Positions 54,744 through 64,000 of a stretch of DNA of 64,000 bases are shown here, one piece after another (position 1 is the first letter of the stretch; each line of letters begins with the position of its first letter). Location: contig OZ024935.1 in NCBI GenBank assembly GCA_964017235.1, positions 88,813,052-88,877,051 of the forward strand, written 5' to 3'. Below the pieces are notes generated by a model. The model worked only from the letters and a program-made list of their open reading frames with translations, made no database searches and had not been told where the DNA came from. A program made the translations under genes and the position numbers. Source of the stretch: Sabellastarte sp. h YS-2021 (taxonomy: Eukaryota; Annelida; Polychaeta; Sabellida; Sabellidae).

Positions 54744-55112
54744 GTGGACAAACAGACAAACCCCATGCCAAACATAACTTGTTGAGATGGACAAACAGAC
54801 AAACCCCATGCCAAACATAACTTCTTGAGACGGACAAACAGACAAACCCCATGCCAAACATAACTTCTTGAGACGGACAAACAGACAAACCCCATGCCAA
54901 GCATAACTTCTTGAGACGGACAAACAGACAAACCCCATGCCAAGCATAACTTCTTGAGACGGACAAACAGACAAACCCCATGCCAAGCATAACTTCTTGA
55001 GACGGACAAACAGACAAACCCCATGCCAAGCATAACTTCTTGAGACGGACAAACAAACAAACCCCATGCCAAGCATAACTTCTTGAGACGGACAAACAGA
55101 CAAACACAACTT
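54744..55112. repeat. 43-bp VNTR, about 8.5 units
   Basis: Units of 43 bp start GGACAAACAGACAAACCCCA and contain ATGCCAAGCATAACTTCTTG. They lie between the convergent Harbinger genes. Because 43 is not a multiple of three, all three minus-strand frames read through as similar Cys-rich peptides, which are artefacts. Confidence 0.95.
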
Positions 55113-55915
55113 ACTCACCCAACAAACAGACAAACCCACTCTTAAACAAAAGCCAAACACAAAGTCACACATAATATCCTAAATTAAATTATTATTTCAT
55201 ATATTTTCAAATCCACATCCTAATTTAAACATTTTCCTTTTTTCATGGCTGGGAAACTTATTTGTAGCAGAAATTTTTTTATGGAAATATTCAATTTTAA
55301 ATATTCATTTCTAATCACAAAAATTTGGAAAATATAACCATGGAACTAGTTTTGCTTTCAATAATGGGGGATTGTGTTTGCTAAATACTTTGTCAGTTCG
55401 TTGGCATGGGTTCTATTTACTTTTGGGTTTGTGTGTTTGTTGGTTACTGGGGTTGGGTTTTTTGGGGTAGTTGGGTATTAGGTTTGGTACTGGGTTTGTT
55501 ATTTGGGGGTTATGTTTGGTATTGGGTTTGTCTGTTTGTGGGGTGGTAAGTATGTAATTATGCCTTTTAACTCTAGGGAAGGTGCAAGTGTTGGACTTTT
55601 CAATTACAGATTTTAAACTATCCCATGGATTTTAATCTAAAAATGGGCTGATTAATGGCCATATTGGGAGTTACTTTTAATATTTTTTTTATGTGGCCTT
55701 TTTGGTTATGTGTAGTACCATGGGTTATTTGTTTCATGTTTGGGGTGGTGTAAGTGTTGGACTTTAATTTTTTTTTTCTTGTGATAAGTATTTGTACTGA
55801 ACTTTTTTGTTTTGGGAGGGGAATTGGAAGAACACGTAGCTGAATAATTGTTTTTGGATGATTTGGTGGCCCTGAAAAGGGCCTGGCAGGTCAAAGACCC
55901 GCCCTGACTGGATGG
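55113..55915. other. intergenic/3' region within the Harbinger element
   Basis: GT-rich stretch (GGGTTTGT words, 55,420-55,540) and AT-rich sequence. No gene recognised. It would contain the 3' ends of both transposon transcripts. Confidence 0.5.
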
Positions 55916-57133
55916 CTACTGAGGAGGCTGCTGCTGCTGTTGAGGCGGTGCTGAAGTGGTGATAGTAAAGAGCTGCTGCTGCGGTTGTTGCTGCTGCTGC
56001 TGAGGCTGCTCGACGATCTGTGTTGATGTCAGATCTGGTAGCTGGCTTAAGATTCCACTCAGATTGTGTCTGCTCCCTTCGTCCTGTACAGTTAGGACAG
56101 ATGTCGGGTTGCTGAAGCCAATGGGGCTTGGTGTATAGTACACAAAACTGCTGCTAGCTGCTGCTTGAGTAGAACTTGACGCCTGTGGAGTGGTTGTTGG
56201 CAGTAGGCCGACCCTCTGGGACTCCGTGGTAACAGTGGCTGATCTTCTGGGCAATGGCTGACGTCTGCGGTTACTCTTAATATTTTCGATATCTCTGAAT
56301 ATCTTGCCCTTTAATTCTTCGAATTCTTCTTGAGTCATCTTTTCGGCCTCTGATGCCACGTAGTCAAAGAAAGGCTGCCTGTCTGACTTCTGATGCATAA
56401 AACCTGAGATAAGTGTCCTCATCTGCTCAAAGTGTTCGAGAATCTTGGAGTCTGTAGTTGAAACGGGTGTTGATGTAATGATGGACTGACTCCTCTCCCT
56501 CAGGACACTTGACTCGAGGTGTTCTGTGTCAGTAGTTGACCCACGTGATTCGTCCTGCTTGCTGGTATTTGGACTGGCCTCAAAACCTGAACTTCTATTG
56601 GCCCCCTTTCTTCTGATGTGGGTTTTAAGAAAACCCATCTGTTGGTAGACCCAGGACTGTCTCTTGGTCATCTCCCTCGGGGCTTGGCCAGATTGGAGCT
56701 TAGACAGCTTTCCATAACGGGTTCGCTGGGACTCAAACCACCTTCTCACATCAAAGGGCTGGAGCTTAAGTTCTGCAGATATTTCTGCCCAGAGAGCCTC
56801 TCTTCTGTTCCTGTCGTGGAAACGTGAATGTTCCTTGTCATACAGTTCAGGGTGCAGCTTGACGAATTCTACAATGGAAACTTCATCACTGTCTGTAAAA
56901 GTGGCACACACCCTGGCTCTCTTGGCTGAAGAATGGCACTCCGGATCTTCCTCACACCTCTCTTCTTCTTCTGCCACAGCTTCCCCAATAGCTGGATCTT
57001 CCTGAATCTCCTCCTCCTCTCTCCTCTCACTTCCTTCTTCTGTAATAACCTCACTCCTCTCCTCTACTTGACTTTCCTTCTCCCTCTCATCCATCTTTTT
57101 CCTTCCTCTCTTCCCTCCTTTCTCTTTTCTCAT
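55916..57133 (-). CDS. Harbinger accessory protein with MADF (Myb/SANT-like) domain
   Basis: 405 codons from ATG at 57,133. In PIF/Harbinger elements the second gene encodes a Myb/MADF protein that takes the transposase to the nucleus and to the transposon ends. Here residues 1-70 are a basic then highly acidic tail (EEEERCEED). A MADF-like domain spans about 84-145 (EVSIVEFVKLHPELYDKE, REALWAEISAELKL, FDVRRWFESQRTRYGKL), with the expected three-helix aromatic spacing. The remainder is Ser/Thr-rich with a conserved-looking segment near 238-290 (FFDYVASEAEKMTQEEFEEL) like the BESS-type C-terminal helices of this class. It ends in glutamine/proline repeats. The frame is intact, so this gene may be functional. 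It faces the transposase gene. Confidence 0.88.
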   Translation of the reverse strand: MRKEKGGKRGRKKMDEREKESQVEERSEVITEEGSERREEEEIQEDPAIGEAVAEEEERCEEDPECHSSAKRARVCATFTDSDEVSIVEFVKLHPELYDKEHSRFHDRNRREALWAEISAELKLQPFDVRRWFESQRTRYGKLSKLQSGQAPREMTKRQSWVYQQMGFLKTHIRRKGANRSSGFEASPNTSKQDESRGSTTDTEHLESSVLRERSQSIITSTPVSTTDSKILEHFEQMRTLISGFMHQKSDRQPFFDYVASEAEKMTQEEFEELKGKIFRDIENIKSNRRRQPLPRRSATVTTESQRVGLLPTTTPQASSSTQAAASSSFVYYTPSPIGFSNPTSVLTVQDEGSRHNLSGILSQLPDLTSTQIVEQPQQQQQQPQQQLFTITTSAPPQQQQQPPQ

Positions 57134-57306
57134 GATCCAGTCGACAAAATAATAAAAAAATAGTAAAATGTGTCTCCTAACTGTGAAATTTGCCTTAAGC
57201 TCAAGTATATAAAATGTAAAATAAAAACTGAAAACCCCTACAAATCAGTGACACACGTCTCTCAGTAGCCAAACAGTCAGTAACAACGACAATGTGTGCG
57301 CGGTCG

Positions 57307-57315
57307 CTTATATAG
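57307..57315 (-). promoter_or_regulatory. TATA box upstream of the MADF gene
   Basis: CTATATAAG on the minus strand, about 175 bp before the ATG at 57,133, between the subterminal motif array and the gene. Confidence 0.5.
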
Positions 57316-57937
57316 TCCCAGACCTGCTCATTGCCTCGTTTTAATTTCCAACGCGCGGAAAACAGTCGGTTCTTAATCGGTTGTTAGTCCCAGGCCGCCT
57401 GGGGCGTCCTCAGGCCGCCGCAGACTGAAAATGCGTGGTCCCAGGCGTCCTGGGGAGGCCGGTTTGGATCGGTTAGGGTCGGTTACCCTTAGTCGGTTCT
57501 TAGTCCCAGACCTTGATTTTTGGGTCGCAGGACACCGCAGACGGTCTGAGGCTTCCGGGGACTAATGCAACCGACTCACTTTCAGACGCATGAAATTCAT
57601 ACGCATCATATTTGAGTCTGGGATTAACAACCGGCCTCCTGGGACTAAGCTACGGAGGTCTGGGACTAAGGGTCGCAGGACGCCTGGGACAACAACCGAC
57701 TCTGTAAATTTGGGTCTGAGGAGGCCTGAGGACGCCTGGGACTGGACATTTTGTTGACGGCGGGAAATAGGAATCGGTTGTAGTCGTGTGAAATATCAAA
57801 CATGTTTGATTTTTCACACGGCCCCAACCGACCACAACCGACCCTTACAGAAGGTCTGGGACTAAGCAAATATTTCAAACCGACCCCCAAAAACCCTTAA
57901 TCGGGAGCCTTAGTCGTGTGGTGGAACACCCACATTA

Positions 57938-59986
57938 CAAAGAAATACACAAAGCTCTCAAGAACAAATCCACTTGGAGGCCAAACCCACCAAACAGAAC
58001 TCTTGCCACTTTCAAGAGAGCTTTTAAGATGAACTTGCTTAAAAGTGAACCACACCAAAATCACAAACATAATCTCACCAAGGAGCAATGGAAAAGTCTT
58101 ACTGATCTCAGAAAAAAAATCCTGAACTGGTGATAAAAAAGGCTGATAAAGGATCAGCAGTAGTGGTTATGAATACCACTGACTACCTTAGAGAAGGTTA
58201 CAGACAACTCAGTGACCCTAATTTTTACACAAAACTCAGAGAAGACCCAACTAAGCAAATCTCTGAGAAAATTTGTTCAGTCCTGACTGAAATGAAGAAC
58301 CTCAAGCTCATAATAGAAAAGAATTTTGATTTTATGAATGTGCAAAAACCCAAAGCAGGCAGGTTCTACCTGCTACCAAAAATCCACAAAAAACAGGTAC
58401 ATGTACCAGGTAGACCCATATGCAGCTCCATTGGCCACCCAACCTGTAACATTAATAAATTTGTTGATGCACATATCAAAGACTATGTCCCCACAACAAA
58501 ATCATATGTAAGAGATACACAACACTTCATTAGTAAGTTATTGGACATGGGACCAATCCCTGAAGGACCCTTATTAGTCACTTTAGAATGTCTCGTCACT
58601 GTATACTAATATACCCAACCATGAAGGGTTGGTTGCAGTGGCTAGCCACCTCAGAAAAGATAGGACAAAAGACCCCATCACCCCCTATATACTGAAGTTA
58701 CTTAAATTAGTGTCACAAAGTATGAACTTTACTTTCAATGGTGACCACTACTTACAAGTAGGAGGGACAGCTATGGGAACAGGAGTGGCACCAAACTATG
58801 CAAATCTATTTATGGACAGATTTGAAACTAAAGCACTAGAAGGGTGGGACAAGAAACCACTACTCTGGCTGAGGTTTATTGATGATATCTTCATGATCTG
58901 GACTCATGTCAGTAATGAACTAGACAAATTCATTAAATACCTTAATGAGATCCATCCTAAAATCAAGTTCACCCATGAATCTAGTACAACTGAGATCAAT
59001 TTTTTGGACACTTAACTGTGAAAATTGATACTAATAGAATGTTGTACACAACTCTGTTTGAAAAACCAACAGATACACATCTGTATCTGCACCACACATC
59101 AGCACATCATGGACCATGTCATACAAAAGGGCCCTTTGGACAATTGCTTAGAATTAGGAGAATTTGTGCCAAAAATGAAGACTTCATCACTAATGGAGTT
59201 AACATGATTGAACATTATCTGAAAAGAGGTTATCCTCTGAAAAGCTTTAAAAAGCACATGCTAAGAGCAGCTAAATATTCACAAGTTGAATTACTGTAAG
59301 TCAAAGTCAAAACCAGCCATCAAGACACCAGTAATGGTTACTAAATTCAACCCCATGAATCCAGACATTCATGGAATCATACATAATAACTGGAATATTA
59401 TTGAACACAGCAATGACTGTGTCCAGACATTCAGTGAGAAACAAATTATTGGCTTCAAAAGACTACCAAATCTTAGGGACATCCTTACAAATGCTTCCTT
59501 AACATACCCACCTCAGGCAGCATTAAATCAGCAAGTCATATACCAAAACATTGCACTAGGTTGGGAAAATGCACTTACTGCCCACTGATTAATAAAGAAA
59601 CAACGGTCAAGTGCAATATAACAAACAAAATTCACAATCTAACAAGACTACCAAAACACTTAAGCTGTGAATTAAATGACGTAGTATACCTTATTACATG
59701 CAGAAAATGTGGCAAATGCTATGTTGGTGACACAGGGCGCTCATTCAGATCAAGAATATATGAGCACATTCTCTCAGTGGAAAAACCAAGGGAGAACAGA
59801 ACCACTCCAGTGTCAAAACACTTCACTGACAAGGAGCACTCTGTCAAAGATCTGCACTTTTCAATGCTGCAATGGTGTACTCCAAAGTAAAACACTCCCG
59901 AACCTGAGCATAGGAAAAGATGTGAAAGGTGGTGGATGTGGAATATTGGAGCTATCCATCCAACAGGCATTAACCAATTTATTTAA
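57938..59986 (+). pseudogene. Penelope-like RT and GIY-YIG endonuclease, 5'-truncated, frameshifted
   Basis: One polyprotein in Penelope elements: reverse transcriptase then a C-terminal GIY-YIG endonuclease. Seen in order: YKEIHKALKNKSTWRPNPPN; KKADKGSAVVVM (the pre-RT DKG motif); SSLYTNIPNHEG (RT motif A region); GTAMGTGVAPNYANLFMDRF; RFIDDIFMIW (RT active site Asp-Asp); CTYCPLI (zinc ligands); VVYLITCRKCGKCYVGDTGR (GIY-YIG); and the closing PEHRKRCERWWMWNIGAIHP ending at TAA 59,984-59,986. Breaks: an A-run near 58,113, one extra base near 58,586, a 2-base insertion with stop near 59,013, shifts near 59,290 and 59,565, and a stop codon at 59,888-59,890. Sequence before YKE is missing, replaced by the hammerhead segment. 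Confidence 0.93.
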
Positions 59987-60053
59987 CTATTTCCATTTTT
60001 GTGCAATTCTTCACACTCAGATTGCCAGTTTTTCAGTGATATTCAAGGGAGAC

Positions 60054-61300
60054 CATAGTGTGGCAGCAGTGCCAAAACTAAAACAAATAAGGGCATTTAT
60101 AAAGAACCTTTAACTACAGTTCAAAATATGTGGAAAATGTAGAAAAAAGTCCCGACGTAGAATGTTTATGGACCTCAATTTGAACTCTTGATTTTTGGCA
60201 TATCTAAGAATTATATTAATTTGTTCTCAGGTGCAAAAGTAGCTACATGAGTCATATAGCTTGTGACCTAGACGGCTTTAAGTGACCAAAGGTTCATTTC
60301 TTACCTTAAGGTGGTCGTATAACCCTTTTTTTAACTACAGCGAGTTTAAGGTCACCTTAAAATACTGTTTATCTGCTGGTCCAAATTTGAATGAAATCTG
60401 TTAAACCACAAGGGGAAATAGGTAAGGTAATAATATTAGTTTCAGATGAATTTAAGCTTTCTTATTGCTACCTATTGTACCACTGGTGTAAGAATGCTCA
60501 TAAACTGCTCAATTTTCACTTTCAAATTGCTCCTACAATCTAATCATCTTGAGATTTGATAGCATTAACATGTCTGTAAAATGACACCCTACTGCAGTAA
60601 ATAGTTTTAGCTAAGCAGTGATGAGATGGTGTACCTGGAAAAATTCTTTAGATCATATGACCCTGATGAACTTCAACTATCAAATATTAACATGTTCAAA
60701 ATTATTCACACACCTAAGATATACAAGTGCTGAAATTGGTTGGAAAAAGCACAGTAATAATGGAGACATTCTGAAGGGAGACCACTGACTGCAGTGATCA
60801 CAACGAAACTTGACCCCCAAACAAATAAGTGCCCTCCATAAAGGTGCTTAACTAGGGCTTTATTGAAGAGGTCATCGGGTTTCTCACATGCTGTCATAAG
60901 ACTATTTCAAAAACAAAAGCAGTCAGACTCAACTGATGATACACTCAATTTTTATAAACTCTTAGTTCATACATTGAATGGAGACATATGGCATTTTCAT
61001 AGTACAAATATAATGTACATATGCAATTGTAAATGAATCATGCACAACAATTCTTTAGTGTTTTTGTTCGAACCCTGCATATGAAAGCATGAGTCTTACC
61101 ATGCATCAAAGTGCCCAGGGAATGGCTACATCTTTTGAAGGGACTCATGTCCCACCAGAAATAAATTAAACATCCTGCACACAACACTCTTTAAGTTCCT
61201 CATATATTTGAGACTACTGTGATGACTGTATTGCTATTCATACGCACAGACCAATAATTACAAGAAAATTGGGGTTATAGACCCCATACGGTAGGCTGAG
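60054..61300. repeat. dispersed repeats, no gene
   Basis: 60,054-60,115 resumes the host repeat interrupted by the Penelope-like element. 60,340-60,380 matches the 36-38 kb old repeat (GAGTTTAAGGTCACCTTAAA). 60,640-60,855 is another copy of the window-start family, ending in a decayed hairpin (AAGTGCCCT...AAGGTGCTTAA). Nothing recognised from 60,860 to 61,300. Confidence 0.55.
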
Positions 61301-61920
61301 CATTCGTTATCAGGGATAGTGTCCATCACCAAATTTCAAGTTTTTTTGTCTGTAAAAAAGAATCCTATTCAACCACTCCATCTCTTTTGAAATAGATAGG
61401 CATGAGTCCAAAGGCAGAATTTCAAGATGGCAGCCATGTTGTTTTTTCAATATGGCACTAATTTTGACAGCAATTTCTAACCTCGGTGGTGTTCTACCAA
61501 CTGAACAAATTTCACATTGATTGGGGGAAAGCCGGAAACGTCAAGTTAGAGTCCGGTAACCAAATTGTTGGACGGACAGATGCACTAGCACCAATTTTGA
61601 AAGCAACCTAGAACAGGAGTTGTCCTACCACTCTTTAAATTTCAAAGCAGTAAGTGGAAGCGTCGAGTTAAGAGTCTGGCAACCAAAATGTTGATAGACA
61701 GATGTACAAACAGACGGACGCACCAACTGGCACCAATTTCTAATGTAACCAAGCCCAGGGTGTCCTATTACCCTGTCAAATTTCAAATTGATCAATGGAA
61801 GTATCTCTGAGTTAGAGTCCAGAACCATATTGTTGACAGACAGACTGACAGACGGACTAATAGGTGCGTTGGTGACATGCAATCCAGCCAAAAATGGTGA
61901 TAAAATGATAATGTCTGGTT
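61301..61920. repeat. old ~120-bp tandem repeat, about four units
   Basis: CACCAATTTTGA/CACCAATTTCTA, TGTCCTACCA, AAGCGTCGAGTTAAGAGTCTGG and GTTGACAGACAG variants recur in order. Non-coding. 61,920-62,190 has no recognised feature. Confidence 0.6.
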
Positions 61921-62190
61921 CTGATTTTCATTGAGTACTTTATACTGTTTTATAGATTTCCATTATTAGAGATGTACATTTTTTTCGGTTTGACATCTTT
62001 AAATATAATATATAGGTCACATTTTGATGGCCAAATTCATGAAAGATGACTAAGCAATTTTAGGTGAAGATTCTTCATTATGAAAATTCCTTGATTTGTA
62101 TTTAACAATTCTTCAATTCTGCAAAATAAAATAAAAGGATTTCCTGATTCTTTAAGGATTCCTCTATATTTAAACAGCATAATATCAATG

Positions 62191-62430
62191 AAATTGCAAA
62201 TTTAATAAGTAAATTAAATTTTTATAAGTTAATACCCTATCCAATGGACCATTGCTTATCCGGTCGGCGCGACCGGTCCGCCAAACGTCAGAAAAAGACG
62301 TCCTGTGTATAACACTAGCAGAGCCGGTCAGGAGAGCGCATTTGCCAGGTGGCGCATCGTACTTCCTTGCTGTCTAGACAACGTGACGTCATAGCATCTT
62401 TTTCGTGTCTAGTCCTAGTAAGACCCCTAG
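62191..62430 (+). repeat. DIRS copy 3, left inverted terminal repeat
   Basis: Holds CCCTATCCAATGGACCATTG near its outer side and TGACGTCA (CRE palindrome) near 62,390. The inner limit is uncertain because the partner ITR lies outside the window. Confidence 0.8.
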
Positions 62431-62469
62431 TAAGCTGATAGCGGGGCCGGTTGGGTGGGCCTTGCCCTG

Positions 62470-62566
62470 TCCATTGGATAGGGTATTAACTTATAAAAAT
62501 TTAATTTACTTATTAAATTTGCAATTTTATTGCGTTAATACATCCTATCCAATGGACCATTGCTGA
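62470..62566 (+). repeat. DIRS copy 3, internal complementary region
   Basis: CCATTGGATAGGGTATTAAC to TATTAAATTTGC is the inverse of 62,191-62,254. GCAATTTTATTGCGTTAATA to CCAATGGACCATTGCTGAAT should be the inverse of the unseen right terminus. Confidence 0.9.
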
Positions 62567-62935
62567 ATAACTACCGCTTGGTAGGCGGGTAAGCAGCTAG
62601 GGACTTAAGTGAACTCATAATAACAAAAAATGAGATGGCCCATTTGACCTAGGGTCAGAGAACCCTGAGAGGTCAAGGTCGGCTGTCAACTAACCGGTTA
62701 ACCGGGAGTCTACCAACACTGCCCTCCCCTTTTTTCTTCCCTCCCAGTGATGAACTGGGGAGGGAGAGAGAGAGAGAGGGCTGAGTTCAGTCCCAGAAGA
62801 AATAACAACTTCCCAAGGGAAGCAAGTCACAGCTTTTTTTTATTTTTTTTTTTATATATAATATGTACAATGAACATATTTATATTATGTACATATTAAA
62901 CATATTTACAGTATTTACACATATACAGCATCCCC

Positions 62936-64000
62936 TCACTTCTGGGCCTGGTGGTGCACCTGTTGGGCAGCCACTACAGGTCCCAGGTGGAATAGCTCTG
63001 AGTCAGCCCAGGCAACATCCTTCAAATAAAATTGAGTGAAGGTGTTGTGGGATTTCCAGTGGCAGGCTGACAAGATCTGATCTAAGGAGATCCCAGATTG
63101 GAAAGCCTTAGATGCAGCAAAGGCCCTGACATCATGGGCTTTAACCTGATGTAAGGAGAGGGCCTCCTGGTCAGAGAGCTCATAACACAGAATCACAGTC
63201 TGTTTTATCCATGAGGAGATGGTGGCAGGTGAGATGTCTTTGTCAAACCCTTTCTTGAAGGAGACAAAGACTAACTCCTTATTCTGCCTGAGGTCTGTAG
63301 TCCTGTCCAAGTAGCAGCGCAGGGCTCTAACTGGACATAGGGACCTGTCACCCTTGAGTGACCTATCCAGGGATGGAGCCAGGGCTGGTATGACCACTGG
63401 TGCCACACTATCTGGACCCTCTTTAGCCAGCTGGTTCTTGGATAGAAAACTGGGTGAGGGGTACAAAGACACCTTGGACCAGTCTGACTGGTGTCTGATG
63501 TTCTTATGTAACCAAGCATGGATCTCACTCCTGCGTTTACCTGAACCCAAAGGCAGCAAGAAAACAGTCTTGAAGGTTAGATGTTTTAAGGAGGCCTCTT
63601 TAAGGGGTTCAAAGGGAGCCTTTGTGAGCTGGTGTAGTACCAGGGAAAGGTTCCAGGAGGGGATGCCCCTCCTGCCCTTGGGTCTGTCTCTATGGAAACT
63701 GTCCAGGAGACGAGTGAGATTCTCATCTTTGCTGACATTAATGGTTGAATTACCCAGTTTGTCAGCAATGGCTGATCTGTAGCCATCAATAGTGCCTGGC
63801 TGCAACTTCCTGTCCTGAAACAAGTGCAGGAGGAAGTCAGCAATGGCTTTCAGAGGTGGTGCCCTGAAGTCCACCTGATTACTGAGGCACCACTTTGTAA
63901 AAATGGTCCACTTTGCCTCATAGACAGATCTGGTTGATCTTTGAGGAGCCTCAATTCGTGCTGCCACTGCCTCAGAGAAGCCTTGCTCCTTGATTGCTGA
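62936..64000 (-). CDS. DIRS tyrosine recombinase, partial (open at window edge)
   Basis: Recombinase that inserts the circular DNA form of the element. The frame is open from the stop near 62,936 to the window end, so the true N-terminus is outside; the last bases read AIKEQGFSEAVAARIEAPQR. Counting from the GTG at 63,967, the core-binding domain covers about residues 8-130. Catalytic residues are R145/R146 (GSGKRRSE), H278 and R281 (KAHDVRAFAASKAF), H303/W304 (ACHWKSHNTF) and Tyr314 (QFYLKDV). No frameshift in at least 343 codons, unlike copies 1 and 2. It ends in GPVVAAQQVHHQ, the same tail as the other copies. The internal complementary region follows about 370 bp downstream. Confidence 0.95.
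   Translation of the reverse strand, partial: SAIKEQGFSEAVAARIEAPQRSTRSVYEAKWTIFTKWCLSNQVDFRAPPLKAIADFLLHLFQDRKLQPGTIDGYRSAIADKLGNSTINVSKDENLTRLLDSFHRDRPKGRRGIPSWNLSLVLHQLTKAPFEPLKEASLKHLTFKTVFLLPLGSGKRRSEIHAWLHKNIRHQSDWSKVSLYPSPSFLSKNQLAKEGPDSVAPVVIPALAPSLDRSLKGDRSLCPVRALRCYLDRTTDLRQNKELVFVSFKKGFDKDISPATISSWIKQTVILCYELSDQEALSLHQVKAHDVRAFAASKAFQSGISLDQILSACHWKSHNTFTQFYLKDVAWADSELFHLGPVVAAQQVHHQAQK

Larger units (their letters stand above)
52862..57934. mobile_element. PIF/Harbinger DNA transposon, 5,073 bp
   Basis: Terminal inverted repeats TGCCCCTGTTCCACCA and (inverted) TGTGGGTGTTCCACCA, matching at 12 of 16 positions, are flanked by TTA at 52,859-52,861 and 57,935-57,937, the usual Harbinger duplication. 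It contains a DDE nuclease gene (plus) and a MADF-type DNA-binding gene (minus), convergent, with a 43-bp VNTR between. Both subterminal regions (52,870-53,240 and 57,340-57,900) are dense in CCTCAGG/CCTGAGG, CTGGGACTAAG and CCGACT words. It interrupts the Penelope-like element; removing it and one TTA rejoins that element. Confidence 0.95.
52721..60037 (+). mobile_element. Penelope-like element, interrupted by a Harbinger transposon
   Basis: A 16-bp direct repeat GATATTCAAGGGAGAC lies immediately outside both ends. The left 141 bp carry a minus-strand hammerhead ribozyme; the rest (57,938-59,986) is RT plus GIY-YIG coding sequence read rightward. Without the 5,073-bp Harbinger element it is about 2.24 kb, shorter than a full Penelope element, so it is 5'-truncated, with an opposite-facing terminal segment joined at the left. 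Such inverted terminal segments are known for Penelope-like elements. Several frameshifts make it inactive. Confidence 0.82.
62191..64000 (-). mobile_element. DIRS-like YR retrotransposon, copy 3 (3' part, runs off the window)
   Basis: Left end at about 62,191 (AAATTGCAAATTTAATAAGT). The left ITR continues through TACCCTATCCAATGGACCAT, AACGTCAGAAAAAGACGTC and CGTGACGTCATAGC. The internal complementary region at 62,470-62,566 matches the left end inverted, and its second half should match a right end beyond the window. The recombinase frame is open to the window edge. It is a different subfamily from copies 1 and 2 and looks much younger. Confidence 0.92.

Noticed and set aside
54732-55172. 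Cys-rich repeat proteins of 110-146 residues on the minus strand
   Set aside because: All three frames read similarly because the repeat unit is 43 bp. This is a VNTR artefact.
63271-63843. 85-142 codon frames on either strand within the last DIRS recombinase
   Set aside because: Shadows of the long recombinase frame that carries all catalytic residues.

Overview
This window reads as repeat-dense, AT-rich non-coding DNA from a metazoan, most likely a mollusc and perhaps a bivalve. That is inferred from the combination of DIRS-like tyrosine-recombinase retrotransposons, a Penelope-like element with a hammerhead ribozyme, a PIF/Harbinger transposon, tRNA-derived SINEs, and dispersed elements carrying central tandem arrays. 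There is no bacterial-style operon, CRISPR array or rRNA. Only one stretch (49.5-49.7 kb, minus strand) looks like a host-gene exon; almost all other coding sequence belongs to mobile elements.

Layout. 0-1.9 kb: dispersed repeats, then a ~153-bp satellite. 1.9-6.8 kb: a Tigger/pogo-type element split by a ~4 kb DIRS-like element on the minus strand, all inside the satellite. 6.8-13.6 kb: a series of tandem arrays (153, 144, 133, 168 and ~319 bp units), several of them variants of one ancestral monomer. 13.9-15.2 and 20.7-22.7 kb: a duplicated segment holding a 21-bp repeat that reads as RGG heptapeptides; the second copy has gained a Tigger MITE and an hAT element, each with an intact target duplication. 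15.7-18.5 kb: 19 units of a 146-bp satellite packed with AGGTCA nuclear-receptor half-sites. 19.1-19.9 kb: a 149-bp array. 23.2-23.7 kb: a fossil RNase H fragment. 25.9-29.9 kb: a foldback element and old dispersed repeats. 29.9-36.1 kb: a second, longer DIRS-like element of the same family as the first. 36-45 kb: old repeats, two SINEs with target duplications, and several TIR or foldback elements, including a ~1 kb inverted repeat interrupted by a 506-bp insertion. 45.5-48.7 kb: a 2,025-bp tandem duplication of composite arrays ending in a terminal hairpin. 52.7-60.0 kb: a Penelope-like element (minus-strand type I hammerhead at its left end, RT and GIY-YIG reading right) interrupted by a 5,073-bp PIF/Harbinger transposon with TTA target duplication. 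62.2 kb to the end: the 3' part of a third, apparently intact DIRS-like element that runs out of the window.

How the parts relate. In each DIRS element the internal complementary region joins the reverse complements of the two outer ends, which is the template geometry expected for circular replication intermediates. The Harbinger element carries the usual pair of genes, a DDE nuclease and a MADF/Myb-like DNA-binding protein, arranged convergently around a 43-bp VNTR. Insertions nest several layers deep (satellite > Tigger > DIRS; dispersed repeat > Penelope > Harbinger; foldback > SINE; foldback > MULE-like), giving a relative order of events from sequence alone. The observations most worth following are the hammerhead ribozyme, the nuclear-receptor-site satellite, the RGG-repeat exon-like units, and the single well-formed host exon.
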